A stretch of DNA of 64,000 nucleotides from Polynucleobacter bastaniensis (GTDB lineage: Bacteria > Pseudomonadota > Gammaproteobacteria > Burkholderiales > Burkholderiaceae): the NCBI RefSeq assembly GCF_018882205.1, contig NZ_JACVOU010000005.1, forward strand, positions 62,001-126,000, read 5' to 3'. Positions 1-9,665 of this stretch are shown here, piece after piece. The notes under the pieces were generated by a model, which did not search any database, had not been told where the DNA came from, and worked only from the letters and a program-made list of their open reading frames with translations. Within the stretch, counting starts at the first letter, position 1. The number at the start of each line of letters is the position of its first letter. A program made the position numbers and the translations under genes.

Positions 1-951
1 GATTGCTTTATCCCAATAAGGCAATTCTTTTTTCAGTAAGGCATCCATCTGTGGGGGCGTGAGATAACGCAACTCAACACCAGCCGCATCAGAGCGCTCT
101 CTGACCTCAGGCAGAGCGAGACTTTTCTTAACAGACTCAGTCAACTTAGCAATGACTGAAGCTGGCGTGCCAGCTGGCGCATATAAAGCTACCCAAGATT
201 CCAATTGGAAAGTGGGTAAGCCTGCTTCAGCAGTAGTTGGCACGTTGGGCATTCCTGGGTGACGGCTTTTGCCTGTAACAGCCAAGCCTTTCAGCTTGCC
301 ACTTTGTACGTGCTGCATTACTGAAGGTGGCGTCGTGATAAATACTTGCACCTGACCTGCCAAAACATCCTGTATTGCAGGGCCAGAACCTTTGTACGGT
401 ACATGAACGATATCCACACCTGTATTTTGCTTAAAGATTTCTGTGCCAATATGAGATACAGAGCCATTACCCTGCGAGGCGTAATTGAGCTTTCCGGGAT
501 TGGCTTTAGCGTAAGCAATCAATTCTTTTAAATTATTTACAGGTACTGAAGGATGTACTGCAATCACATTCGTAGAAACTGTCAGGAGTCCAACTGGAGA
601 AAAATCTTTAACTGGGTCCCACGGTAATTTATCCATCAAGGAAGGATTGCCAACGTGGTATCCAGAATAAGAAATCAACAAGGTGTATCCATCGGGCTTA
701 GCCTTAGCCACATATTGATAAGCCGTATTTCCACTGGCACCTGGCTTGTTATCCACAATCACTGGCTGACCAATCACCCGAGTTAAGGGCTCACTCAATA
801 AACGCGCCGAGGTATCTACTAAGCCTCCAGGCGGGTTCGGCACAACCAAGGTAATAGGTCGATCTGGAAATGGCTGAGCATGAGCCAGGTTAGAGCCTAA
901 TGCAATACTGATAATGGCTAAAGAACGGTAAATGAGTTTGATTGATTTCAT
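1..951 (-). CDS. Bug/TctC-family periplasmic solute-binding protein, 3' end cut by window edge
   Basis: The reverse-strand reading frame opens at ATG 951, six bases after a GGAG ribosome site, and stays open for 317 codons to base 1. Only the last few residues are missing, since the family is about 320-330 residues. The N-terminus is a Sec signal peptide (basic MKSIKLIYRS, hydrophobic core, AHA-Q cleavage site). Family hallmarks follow: PFPDRPITLVVPNPPGG near residue 30, DNKPGASGN, KPDGYTLL and VPYKGSGPAIQDVLAGQVQ. Such proteins capture carboxylates or similar small organic solutes in the periplasm. No TctA/TctB-type membrane genes are adjacent, so the ligand and transporter partner are unknown. 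The family is clear; the specificity is not. Confidence 0.9.
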   Translation of the reverse strand, partial: MKSIKLIYRSLAIISIALGSNLAHAQPFPDRPITLVVPNPPGGLVDTSARLLSEPLTRVIGQPVIVDNKPGASGNTAYQYVAKAKPDGYTLLISYSGYHVGNPSLMDKLPWDPVKDFSPVGLLTVSTNVIAVHPSVPVNNLKELIAYAKANPGKLNYASQGNGSVSHIGTEIFKQNTGVDIVHVPYKGSGPAIQDVLAGQVQVFITTPPSVMQHVQSGKLKGLAVTGKSRHPGMPNVPTTAEAGLPTFQLESWVALYAPAGTPASVIAKLTESVKKSLALPEVRERSDAAGVELRYLTPPQMDALLKKELPYWDKAI

Positions 952-994
952 ATTGATCTCCAAAAACTGGGTTTCATTTGTCGAGTATTACTAA

Positions 995-2116
995 TTATCG
1001 CTGCCCTACTTTGACATCACCAAAAATGGCCTGAGCTTCACGCGGTAAGCAGCGCCAGTAACGCTCATTTGAAGGCACGATGCCACCTAAGGCTGCAGCA
1101 GCCTCCCAAGCCCAACGGGGCTTGTACAAAAATGCACGTGCCAGAGCGATTAAATCCGCATCGCCTTTTTGCAAAATATCTTCAGCTTGCTTAGGGTCAG
1201 TAATCAAACCCACTGTCATTGTCGGAATACCAGACTTGTCTTTCACAATTTTGGCAAATGGCACTTGGTAATTTGGTCCAATCGCAATCTTTTGTAATGG
1301 AGAAATCCCCCCTGATGAAATATGCACAAAATCACATCCCAAGGGCTTTAGTCGAGCAGCAAAATCAGCTGTTTCTTCGGGCGTCCAACCACCCTCAATC
1401 CAATCACTTGCAGATATACGAATGCCTAAAACACCTTGATAGGCTTTTCGTACTGCCGCAAATAATTCCAATGGAAAGCGAATGCGGTTCTCATAAGAGC
1501 CGCCATATTCATCTGTACGTTGATTGGCAATGGGCGACAAAAACTGATGCAAGAGATAGCCATGGGCACCATGCAACTCAACACCATCGATCCCAATCCG
1601 CTCAGAGCGCTGCGCTGCAATAACAAATGCAGTAATGAGCCCAGCTAACTCTGTTTTAGAGAGCTCGTGTGGCAAACGTTCATCCTTGAGCTGTGGGATA
1701 GCCGAAGGAGCAACCATGTCCCAGCCGCCCTGCTCCTTGGAGAGTAATTGACCGCCAGCCCAAGGGCTTGCACTGGAAGCTTTACGGCCAGCATGCGCCA
1801 ACTGAATAAACACGGGAGTGGCTGGAGCCAAACTCCGGGCTCTCGTGAGCTTGTCTTTCAGGGCCGCTTCTGTGCGGTCATCCCACAGACCCAGGCATAC
1901 AGGGGTAATCCGTCCCTCAGGGGTCACACCGGTGGCTTCGATGATGAAAAGTCCCGCCCCGCTATTGAGGAGATTACCCCAGTGCATGAGATGCCAATCC
2001 TGAGCCTCTCCATTGACTGCGGAGTATTGGCACATTGGAGCCACAACCACCCGGTTTGATAGGGTTAGAGGCCCCTTAGGGGAGCTTAGAACATAACTGG
2101 AGAAGAGAAGACTCAT
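995..2116 (-). CDS. Old Yellow Enzyme family NADH:flavin oxidoreductase (YqjM/NamA-like)
   Basis: A 373-residue FMN-dependent (beta/alpha)8-barrel oxidoreductase, of the family that reduces activated C=C bonds of enones with NAD(P)H in the cytoplasm. Visible signatures are PMCQYSA at residues 27-33 (Cys29 is at the place of the redox-tuning Cys of the YqjM subclass), the substrate-binding HGAHGYLLHQFLSP near residue 180, the NQRTDEYGGSYENR segment and a C-terminal DLIALARAFLYKP. Length fits the YqjM-like class. ATG 2116 is preceded by AAGG at a good distance. The gene is divergent from mmsA across about 150 bases. The physiological substrate cannot be read from sequence. Confidence 0.9.
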   Translation of the reverse strand: MSLLFSSYVLSSPKGPLTLSNRVVVAPMCQYSAVNGEAQDWHLMHWGNLLNSGAGLFIIEATGVTPEGRITPVCLGLWDDRTEAALKDKLTRARSLAPATPVFIQLAHAGRKASSASPWAGGQLLSKEQGGWDMVAPSAIPQLKDERLPHELSKTELAGLITAFVIAAQRSERIGIDGVELHGAHGYLLHQFLSPIANQRTDEYGGSYENRIRFPLELFAAVRKAYQGVLGIRISASDWIEGGWTPEETADFAARLKPLGCDFVHISSGGISPLQKIAIGPNYQVPFAKIVKDKSGIPTMTVGLITDPKQAEDILQKGDADLIALARAFLYKPRWAWEAAAALGGIVPSNERYWRCLPREAQAIFGDVKVGQR

Positions 2117-2267
2117 TTGCTTACCTTTAGAACTGAAAAAGCGGAAAACTAGCTAAAGCGATAAAATAGATTCAGTAGAATAAACGAGACCACAAAGTTG
2201 TGCGGAATCCTTCCCAAGCACCTTTATTGAACCCAAAACCAGACAACAGAATATTAAGTAAATCACT

Positions 2268-3788
2268 ATGAGTGCACCCCAAGCTTTTACATCAAAAGAA
2301 GATATTGGCCATTTTGTTGGCGGCAAAGTCATCACCCCAAAAGATGGTCGTTTCGCCGATGTATTTAATCCCTCCACAGGCGCTGTTGCTAGACGCGTAG
2401 CCCTAGCTAGCCGCAAAGAAGTTGATGAGGTTGTAGCAAACTCGCAGGCAACATTCAAGACTTGGAGCCAGACCTCCCCATTGCGCCGTGCGCGCATTAT
2501 GTTTAAGTACCTTGAGCTACTCAACGCCAACCGTGATGAATTGGCTGCCATCATTACTGCTGAACACGGTAAAGTATTTACTGATGCGCAAGGTGAAGTG
2601 ACTCGCGGTATCGAGATTGTTGAATTTGCTACCGGTATTCCGGAGCTACTCAAGGGTGATTACACCGAGCAAGTCTCAACTGATATTGATAACTGGGTGA
2701 TGCGCCAGCCTTTAGGTGTGGTTGCTGGCGTGACGCCATTTAACTTCCCTGTCATGGTGCCCATGTGGATGTTCCCAGTGGCGATTGCCTGTGGCAACAC
2801 CTTCATTCTGAAGCCTAGCCCAACTGATCCATCTGCTTCATTATTTATGGCGAAGTTGCTGACCCAAGCTGGCTTGCCTGATGGCGTATTTAACGTGGTG
2901 CAAGGCGATAAAGAAGCGGTTGATGCCTTGATTGAGAATCCGGATGTCAAGGCAGTGAGCTTTGTAGGCTCTACTCCTATCGCTAACTACATCTATGAGC
3001 GTTGCGCACACTTCGGTAAGCGCTCACAGGCCCTAGGTGGCGCTAAGAATCACATGGTAGTGATGCCAGATGCTGATATCGACAAGACGATTGATGCTTT
3101 GATTGGTGCAGCCTATGGCTCTGCTGGTGAGCGTTGCATGGCAATTTCAGTAGCGGTTTTGGTAGGCGATGTTGCCGAGAAAATCATGCCAAAACTGATC
3201 GAGCGCACTAAGACCCTGAAGGTGAAGAACGGTATGGAGCTTGATGCTGAAATGGGTCCTATCGTTACTAAAGCCGCCTTAGAGCGCATCACTGGCTATA
3301 TTGATAGCGGTGTTACTTCCGGTGCGAAGTTATTAGTGGACGGTCGTGGTTTAACGGTACCGGGACATGAGAATGGCTTCTTTATCGGTGGCACACTGTT
3401 TGATAACGTAACCTCTGAGATGAAGATCTATTTAGAAGAAATTTTCGGGCCAGTACTCTCTTGCATGCGTGTAGCGAACTTCACCGAAGCACTCAATTTA
3501 GTGAACTCCTGTGAGTTTGGTAACGGCGTAGCCTGCTTTACGAGCGACGGTAATATTGCCCGTGAATTTGCTCGCCGCGTACAAGTGGGTATGGTGGGTA
3601 TTAACGTACCTATTCCAGTTCCAATGGCTTGGCATGGTTTTGGTGGTTGGAAGAAATCCCTCTTTGGCGATATGCATGCCTACGGCAAAGAAGGTGTTCG
3701 TTTCTATACCAAACAAAAGAGCGTGATGCAGCGCTGGCCTGAGAGTATTGCTAAGGGCGCAGAGTTTGTGATGCCGACTTCGAAGTAA
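2268..3788 (+). CDS. mmsA: CoA-acylating methylmalonate-semialdehyde dehydrogenase
   Basis: A 506-residue aldehyde dehydrogenase superfamily protein of the MmsA class. This class converts methylmalonate (or malonate) semialdehyde plus CoA and NAD+ to propionyl-CoA (or acetyl-CoA) in valine, inositol or beta-alanine breakdown. Characteristic segments are [19 protein letters not shown] and the catalytic Cys290 in [22 protein letters not shown] and [21 protein letters not shown] are the MmsA forms of the late ALDH motifs. Length is normal for the family. No other valine-catabolism gene adjoins it; it stands alone between divergent and convergent neighbours and ends at a strong terminator. No convincing Shine-Dalgarno site is visible before the ATG. 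Confidence 0.93.
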   Translation: MSAPQAFTSKEDIGHFVGGKVITPKDGRFADVFNPSTGAVARRVALASRKEVDEVVANSQATFKTWSQTSPLRRARIMFKYLELLNANRDELAAIITAEHGKVFTDAQGEVTRGIEIVEFATGIPELLKGDYTEQVSTDIDNWVMRQPLGVVAGVTPFNFPVMVPMWMFPVAIACGNTFILKPSPTDPSASLFMAKLLTQAGLPDGVFNVVQGDKEAVDALIENPDVKAVSFVGSTPIANYIYERCAHFGKRSQALGGAKNHMVVMPDADIDKTIDALIGAAYGSAGERCMAISVAVLVGDVAEKIMPKLIERTKTLKVKNGMELDAEMGPIVTKAALERITGYIDSGVTSGAKLLVDGRGLTVPGHENGFFIGGTLFDNVTSEMKIYLEEIFGPVLSCMRVANFTEALNLVNSCEFGNGVACFTSDGNIAREFARRVQVGMVGINVPIPVPMAWHGFGGWKKSLFGDMHAYGKEGVRFYTKQKSVMQRWPESIAKGAEFVMPTSK

Positions 3789-3827
3789 TTAGATGCAGCA
3801 GTAATGTAACAAGCATCTGCAGATAAC

Positions 3828-3856
3828 AATAGCGACCCTCGGGTCGCTATTTTTTT
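3828..3856 (+). terminator. Rho-independent terminator of mmsA
   Basis: Perfect inverted repeat AATAGCGACC / GGTCGCTATT around a three-base loop, followed by a run of T (3849-3856). It lies 40 bases after the mmsA stop and faces the convergent ABC transporter operon. Confidence 0.9.
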
Positions 3857-3880
3857 AACGTGTATTTTCGATTCAGAATA

Positions 3881-4546
3881 CTAGGCGGGAATAAGATAAC
3901 GCCTCTCAATAGCCCGAGCGAACAATACAATCACCGATACCAGGGCTAGATAAACTAAAGCAGCCAAAAAATAGGCTTTAAAGAATTGGAAATTGGTCGC
4001 AGCCAACTCTTGTACCCGAGCAAAGAATTCGGTGTACTGAATCAAGAAGGCAACAGAACTATCTTTGAGATTGGCAATCACTTGATTGGTGAGCGCTGGA
4101 ATAGATAGTCGAATCACCTGCGGCAAAGTAATCAAGCGAAATATCTGCAAAGGACTGAAGCCCTGTGCACTAGCCGCTTCCAACTGACTTTTATCCAAAC
4201 CATTGAAGGCAGTCTTTAGGTATGCTGCGTTGTAAGCTGCCACGTTGAATGTAAAGCCAATAAAGGCGACTGTGAATGGAGAAAGTCGCACACCCCACTG
4301 TGGCAAGCCGTAATACATCAAGAACAATAAAACAATTAAAGGCATGCCGATAAAAAAGGAGATATAGGAGTTGATGGCACTACGCACATATTGATTTTTA
4401 CTCAGTGTCAGATAAAACACGACGATGCCCAAAAATAATCCTGAGACACTAATCAAACCCGCCAATTGCAAGGTCTTCACAAGCCCCGTCAAAATCAAGG
4501 GCATCTGCTCAGTGAGATCACGAACGAAAGATGGCCACCCTCCCAT
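3881..4546 (-). CDS. Polar amino acid ABC transporter, permease subunit (second)
   Basis: A 221-residue inner-membrane permease of the HisM/GlnP type with about five hydrophobic segments. The cytoplasmic EAA loop that contacts the ATPase is visible as EAASAQGFSPLQIFRLITLP near residues 137-156. Its ATG overlaps the last base of the upstream ATPase stop, so the genes are translationally coupled. It is the last gene of a four-gene operon (binding protein, permease, ATPase, permease), and two different permeases probably form a heterodimeric channel. The transported amino acid is not determinable from sequence. Confidence 0.9.
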   Translation of the reverse strand: MGGWPSFVRDLTEQMPLILTGLVKTLQLAGLISVSGLFLGIVVFYLTLSKNQYVRSAINSYISFFIGMPLIVLLFLMYYGLPQWGVRLSPFTVAFIGFTFNVAAYNAAYLKTAFNGLDKSQLEAASAQGFSPLQIFRLITLPQVIRLSIPALTNQVIANLKDSSVAFLIQYTEFFARVQELAATNFQFFKAYFLAALVYLALVSVIVLFARAIERRYLIPA

Positions 4547-5277
4547 TAACGCTTCTCCTCGGCACCAAAGAAGGCTTTGATATCTGGATCAGAATGCCTG
4601 CTCAATACATCGATTCGATCATCAGCCCGAATGACACCGCGATCTAAAAACATTACGGTATCTGCAATATTACGCGCCAAGTTCAGGTCATGGGTCACGC
4701 AGATCATCGTGATCCCCTCACTATGCAAACGGTTGATGAGGTCTGCCACATCTCTAGACATCACAGGGTCCAATGCTGAAGTGGGCTCATCGAGCACTAA
4801 GACTGCTGGATCCATGGCGAGTGCGCGGGCAATAGCCACACGCTGTTTCTGTCCACCAGAAAGCTGTGAGGGATATTTATCTTGATGGGATATCATTTCA
4901 AAATGGGATAACTCGAATAAAGCTTTTTCTTTAGCCTCGGCCTTATCCATCTTGTGAAGCTTACGCAGCCCCAATGAAACGTTATCTAACACGGTCAAAT
5001 GACTATAAAGGGCGAATTGCTGAAATACAAAACCAATTTGCTTACGCAACTCCCGCACATCCACATCAGGATGCAGCACTTCCTTGCCTCTAAAAAGAAT
5101 CGATCCCGAGGTAGGCTCAACCAAGCGATTCAGGCAGCGCAATAAAGTGGATTTACCAGAGCCAGAGGAGCCCATCAAGACCCGAACATCGCCCTCTTTT
5201 AATTCCAGGTTAATGTTAGATAAGACAGTTTGCCCATCAAACTCTTTTACCAAATCCCTCACTTGAATTAATGCCAC
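4546..5277 (-). CDS. Polar amino acid ABC transporter, ATP-binding subunit
   Basis: A 243-residue nucleotide-binding subunit of the GlnQ/HisP class that powers import by ATP hydrolysis at the cytoplasmic face. Motifs are complete: Walker A GSSGSGKST (about residues 36-44), Q-loop FVFQQFALYSHLTVLDN, signature LSGGQKQR, Walker B VLVLDEPTSALDP and the H-loop CVTHD. It lies between the two permease genes of the same operon, 46 bases after the first and overlapping the second. Substrate specificity is set by the binding protein, not by this subunit. Confidence 0.93.
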   Translation of the reverse strand: MALIQVRDLVKEFDGQTVLSNINLELKEGDVRVLMGSSGSGKSTLLRCLNRLVEPTSGSILFRGKEVLHPDVDVRELRKQIGFVFQQFALYSHLTVLDNVSLGLRKLHKMDKAEAKEKALFELSHFEMISHQDKYPSQLSGGQKQRVAIARALAMDPAVLVLDEPTSALDPVMSRDVADLINRLHSEGITMICVTHDLNLARNIADTVMFLDRGVIRADDRIDVLSRHSDPDIKAFFGAEEKR

Positions 5278-5323
5278 AGGATTACCTCTTTAAATAATGT
5301 GGTGCTAGTTCTCATGCTGGTGC

Positions 5324-5977
5324 TCATGCTGAAGCCATCCCTGGAATTTGGAAACGCTTGCTCAGAAGTTGAACGCCGACCAAGCAAATTCGGTAAATCA
5401 CGAAATATAAAATGCCTACAGCTAGATAGACCTCTATGCCACGGAGAGTGGTTGAGGTGAGTGTCATGGCTTGCTTGGTAATCTCCGGGATCCCTACCGT
5501 ATAGGCAAATGGAGAATATTTCAGTACTGAGGTGAACTCATTGACCATGCCCGGCACTGAAAATCGCAGCATCTGGGGCAACTCGATAAACCGGAGAACC
5601 TGTATACGAGTCATGCCCATGGCCTGGGCAGCAATTACTTCAGTAGGATCTACCGAGTTAAATGCCCCCCGAAATACCTCAGCCAAATAAGCAGATGCTA
5701 CAAGGCCCAAACTCAGCGCCATCGCCATCAAAGGCGGAACCTTAAAGCCAATACCTGGTAAGCCAAAGTACACCATAAACAGTAAAACCAAAACTGGCAC
5801 GCCCCTAAAGACATAGGTATAGCAGTCAATCAGCTGGCTTAGCCAGGAAATATCGAGGCGGCGTAGGCTTGCTAAAAATAAGCCGACTACTAAGCCCGTG
5901 AGTGAGCAAACGACAGTGACCAAAACTGTATAGGAAATGCCCTGGGCTAACTGGGCAAGAATATCCAGAAAGGTCAC
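5324..5977 (-). CDS. Polar amino acid ABC transporter, permease subunit (first)
   Basis: A 217-residue membrane permease of the His/Glu/Gln/Arg family. It has an N-terminal hydrophobic segment (LAQGISYTVLVTVVCSLTGLV), further membrane helices, and the EAA loop EVIAAQAMGMTRIQVLRFIELP around residues 130-151. It is the second gene of the operon, after the lipoprotein binding protein. The PVLVLLFMVYFGLPG segment is typical of amino acid permeases of this class. It is distinct in sequence from the downstream permease, which suggests a heterodimeric pore. Confidence 0.9.
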   Translation of the reverse strand: MTFLDILAQLAQGISYTVLVTVVCSLTGLVVGLFLASLRRLDISWLSQLIDCYTYVFRGVPVLVLLFMVYFGLPGIGFKVPPLMAMALSLGLVASAYLAEVFRGAFNSVDPTEVIAAQAMGMTRIQVLRFIELPQMLRFSVPGMVNEFTSVLKYSPFAYTVGIPEITKQAMTLTSTTLRGIEVYLAVGILYFVIYRICLVGVQLLSKRFQIPGMASA

Positions 5978-6021
5978 AGGGCAGACTTTTGGCTACTGAT
6001 GGAGGTATCAATAAATGGGGT

Positions 6022-6825
<804 letters not shown>

Positions 6826-6855
6826 TTAAGTATAGGGGAATTGGGAGGGTGCTGG

Positions 6856-7383
6856 CTACTGCAAGGTGTTTTTGAAGGCAGGCATCATGGGCATTGCCAT
6901 TATCTCAATCCCCTCGTCGAGCAAAGCCTCAGCTTCATCTAGTGTGGTTTGACCGCGGATACTGCGCTCGGGTGACTCTTTGTAATGAATCTTTCTAGCC
7001 TCTTCTGCAAAAGAGCCGCCTACATCTTCGGATTTACCCATTAAATCACGCATACCTTTTAAAAAAGCTGCCTGAACCTGTGCCTCTAACTGAGAATGGT
7101 CGCCGGCAGTCAAAGCAAGGACATCGCCACTTAATGTGCCACTGACACCAGCATGATCAGTTGCGGCTGAACTAGCGACAGTCAGCTCAGTTGAAGTCGG
7201 GATATCTTTACTAGAGCCCGACTTAGCAATATGGGGCGCCGATGGCATACGAGTAATCTCAGTACTATCGCAAATAGGGCACGCCAGCATTCCCTTGTTT
7301 TGCTGAGCAAGGCAATCATCTTCAGAGGCAAACCATCCCTCAAAGCGATGAGACAGAGGACAAGCGAGGTTATAAACTTTCAT
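6856..7383 (-). CDS. DUF1178 family protein
   Basis: A 175-residue cytoplasmic protein of the proteobacterial DUF1178 family, function unknown. The conserved N-terminus MKVYNLACPLSHRFEGWFAS is followed by a CPICDS pair (residues about 36-39). Together with Cys8 and a further Cys this could make a small zinc-ribbon-like site (inference). The middle (about residues 55-100) is low-complexity Ser/Ala/Thr-rich, and the C-terminus ends in EALLDEGIEIMAMPMMP, typical of the family. It follows the NUDIX gene by 60 bases on the same strand, a pairing common in Burkholderiales. Confidence 0.85.
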   Translation of the reverse strand: MKVYNLACPLSHRFEGWFASEDDCLAQQNKGMLACPICDSTEITRMPSAPHIAKSGSSKDIPTSTELTVASSAATDHAGVSGTLSGDVLALTAGDHSQLEAQVQAAFLKGMRDLMGKSEDVGGSFAEEARKIHYKESPERSIRGQTTLDEAEALLDEGIEIMAMPMMPAFKNTLQ

Positions 7384-7405
7384 AAGATCTATATAGGGGC
7401 AAAAA

Positions 7406-7445
7406 TACCAAATTCAATAACCCTATTTTAAAGGATTATTGAATT
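7406..7445 (-). terminator. A/T-rich inverted repeat after the NUDIX gene, possible weak terminator
   Basis: A perfect ten-base inverted repeat, AATTCAATAA (7411-7420) and TTATTGAATT (7436-7445), overlaps the stop codon of the NUDIX gene. On the minus strand it is followed by TTGGTATTTTTG, a weak T-tract. It could end or attenuate transcription before the DUF1178 gene. Confidence 0.4.
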
Positions 7446-8046
7446 ACCCCGAGATAGTCTCAGGACTTACCAAACCACGACGATAGCGATCCAGCCAATA
7501 AGTCGCAATAGTGGTTTTCACGTCGGTAATTTCACCCTGCTCTACCCACTCCAATAATTGCTCAAGAGGGGCCGCAAAGACATCTAAAAATTCTTCATCA
7601 TCTAAGTGACTTTTGCCGGACACCAAACCTTCGGCGAGATAGATATCAATAAATTCCGTCGAATACGAAATCACTGGATGAATGCGGCGTATAAAACTCC
7701 ATTTACTTGCAGAGTAGCCAGTCTCTTCCTCAAGCTCTCGTTGCGCACAAAGCAATCGATCTTCACCAATTTCCAGCTTACCCGCAGGAATCTCAATACA
7801 GGCCTTGGCAATGGGGTAGCGATATTGGCGCTCCAACAATACCCTGCCATCATCTAAGATCGCCAGAATAGCGACTGCGCCAGGGTGCGTCAGATATTCA
7901 CGTACAGCCTGATTGCCATCTGGCAGACTGACTTGATCGCGCTTCATGTTCAAAAAAATACCGCCATAAATATCCTCACCAGATAAGCGCTCTTCCCTCA
8001 AATGGGCATCACCGATTGGTAGGTCTTTAAATGATTTTTCAGTCAT
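7444..8046 (-). CDS. NUDIX hydrolase, ADP-ribose pyrophosphatase type
   Basis: A 200-residue NUDIX hydrolase from ATG 8046; a 12-residue longer start at 8082 lacks family similarity. The NUDIX box is complete at about residues 89-111 (G-x5-E-x7-R-E-L-x-E-E-x-G, seen as GKLEIGED..RELEEETGY). It is preceded by the IEIPAGK stretch typical of ADP-sugar pyrophosphatases (NudF-like), which split ADP-ribose to AMP and ribose 5-phosphate using Mg2+. It lies downstream of the nuo operon but is separated from it by a strong terminator, so it is probably transcribed separately. Exact substrate is inferred from family only. Confidence 0.87.
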   Translation of the reverse strand: MTEKSFKDLPIGDAHLREERLSGEDIYGGIFLNMKRDQVSLPDGNQAVREYLTHPGAVAILAILDDGRVLLERQYRYPIAKACIEIPAGKLEIGEDRLLCAQRELEEETGYSASKWSFIRRIHPVISYSTEFIDIYLAEGLVSGKSHLDDEEFLDVFAAPLEQLLEWVEQGEITDVKTTIATYWLDRYRRGLVSPETISG

Positions 8047-8096
8047 GGTGAGTCTTTCATTATTTGAACATCCATCATACAAAATCCAGGTGACAT

Positions 8097-8122
8097 CAAA
8101 AAAAGGCTCCTATCAGGAGCCT
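8097..8122 (-). terminator. Rho-independent terminator of the nuo operon
   Basis: On the minus strand the stem AGGCTCC / GGAGCCT closes a five-base loop and is followed by seven T residues. It lies 28 bases after the nuoN stop and marks the end of the complex I operon. Confidence 0.92.
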
Positions 8123-8149
8123 ATATCACTAGCCAAATGGTGATTTCGT

Positions 8150-9655
8150 CTATGAGCCCAATAGGGTGCGGCGCATTGCATCCAAGCAAATCGCCATCAG
8201 CCCGGCAGGGAGGATTCCTAAAGCCAAAACAAAGATCGCATTTAGACTCAGCAGCCCACGAGCAAAGCCTGATCCAGAAATCTCAGCAGCATGCGCTTCC
8301 TTTGACTCATCAAAGTACATTACCTTAACCACTCGCAGGTAGTAGAAGGCGCCGATCAAAGAAGCCATTACTGCAATAATTGCTAAGAAGGTGTGCTCAC
8401 CGTCAACCAGAGCTTCAAGTACGCCAAGTTTGGCAGCAAAGCCCACTGTTGGCGGAATACCAGCCAAGGAGAACATCATTATTAGACCAATGAATGCAAA
8501 CCAGGGGTGGCGCTTATTTAAACCTTTGAGGTCATCAATAGTTTCGCAATCATGACCCTTGCGCGACAAGATCATCAGTAGGCCGAAGCTGCCTAGCGTA
8601 GTTAATACATAGGTAATTGCATAGAACATCGATGCACTAAATGCATGATCATCAAACACGGATAACATGCCCAGCAATACGAAGCCCATTTGCGCAATCG
8701 CAGAGTAAGCCAGCATCCGCTTAATATTGGTTTGCGCAATAGCGGTGACGTTTCCTACTACTAAGGATAAAACAGCAAGGATCACCAGCATTGGCTGCCA
8801 ATCACCCATCAGCGGCAACAGTGTGTTTACTAAGAGTCTAAATAGCAGGGCAAAAGCAGCTAACTTAGGTGCAGCTGCAATCATTAAAGTCACTGCTGTT
8901 GGAGCGCCTTGGTATACATCAGGCACCCACATATGAAAAGGCACAACCCCTAACTTAAAGGCTAAGCCAGAAACAATGAATACTAAGCCGAAGGCCATCA
9001 CCAAATGATTCACACGAGGGTCAGCTACCGTTCTGAGGATCTCAATCAAATCTAGTGATCCGGTTACGCCGTACAACATAGACATACCGTAGAGCAAGAA
9101 ACCAGATGCCAGAGCTCCAAGGATGAAGTACTTGATACCTGCCTCAACACTCTTCTCACTGCTGTGACGCATCGCAACCAAAGCATAGGTTGGCAAAGCC
9201 ATCAGCTCCAAACCTAAATAGAGCGTGAGCAGGTTTGCACCCGAGATTAATACGCACTGACCTAACAGGGCTAGCAAAGCCAAGACGATGAAGTCAGGAC
9301 GAAACAATGCACGATCAGTCAGATATTGCTTTGAATACACCAAGCTCACTAATACAGCGCCGCATGAACAAGCTTTTAATAGGTTTGAGATGGGGTCTGA
9401 CTGAAACAAGCCATTCATGGCCACGATGGATACATCACTCATCCGACCTACAAATGCAAAGATCAAATAGACCAACAAGATGATGGTGAAAAAGTAAACA
9501 AAACCAACGCCACGTGGTGTGTGGAATATGTCTTGCTCTACACCCGGAGTGGCTGGCTGACGCTCAGGCACATAAACACTCGCCACCAGCAAAAAGCAGG
9601 TGACTACCAGTAAAACGAGTTCCGGCAGGACGGCGTATAGGTCGAATGCTTGCAT
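8150..9655 (-). CDS. nuoN: NADH-quinone oxidoreductase subunit N
   Basis: A 501-residue antiporter-like membrane subunit of complex I and last gene of the nuo operon. About 14 hydrophobic helices run through the protein. Conserved segments include [16 protein letters not shown] (with the membrane Glu of TM5), [24 protein letters not shown] and [16 protein letters not shown], the Lys-containing helices of the proton path. NuoN is one of three Mrp-like proton-pumping subunits. The start codon lies 10 bases after the nuoM stop. Confidence 0.96.
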   Translation of the reverse strand: MQAFDLYAVLPELVLLVVTCFLLVASVYVPERQPATPGVEQDIFHTPRGVGFVYFFTIILLVYLIFAFVGRMSDVSIVAMNGLFQSDPISNLLKACSCGAVLVSLVYSKQYLTDRALFRPDFIVLALLALLGQCVLISGANLLTLYLGLELMALPTYALVAMRHSSEKSVEAGIKYFILGALASGFLLYGMSMLYGVTGSLDLIEILRTVADPRVNHLVMAFGLVFIVSGLAFKLGVVPFHMWVPDVYQGAPTAVTLMIAAAPKLAAFALLFRLLVNTLLPLMGDWQPMLVILAVLSLVVGNVTAIAQTNIKRMLAYSAIAQMGFVLLGMLSVFDDHAFSASMFYAITYVLTTLGSFGLLMILSRKGHDCETIDDLKGLNKRHPWFAFIGLIMMFSLAGIPPTVGFAAKLGVLEALVDGEHTFLAIIAVMASLIGAFYYLRVVKVMYFDESKEAHAAEISGSGFARGLLSLNAIFVLALGILPAGLMAICLDAMRRTLLGS

Positions 9656-9665
9656 TAGCTTTTAC

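Noticed and set aside
2225..2262. TTGAAC-17-AATATT as an mmsA promoter
   Set aside because: Only four of six matches in each box, and the transcript would start about five bases before the ATG.
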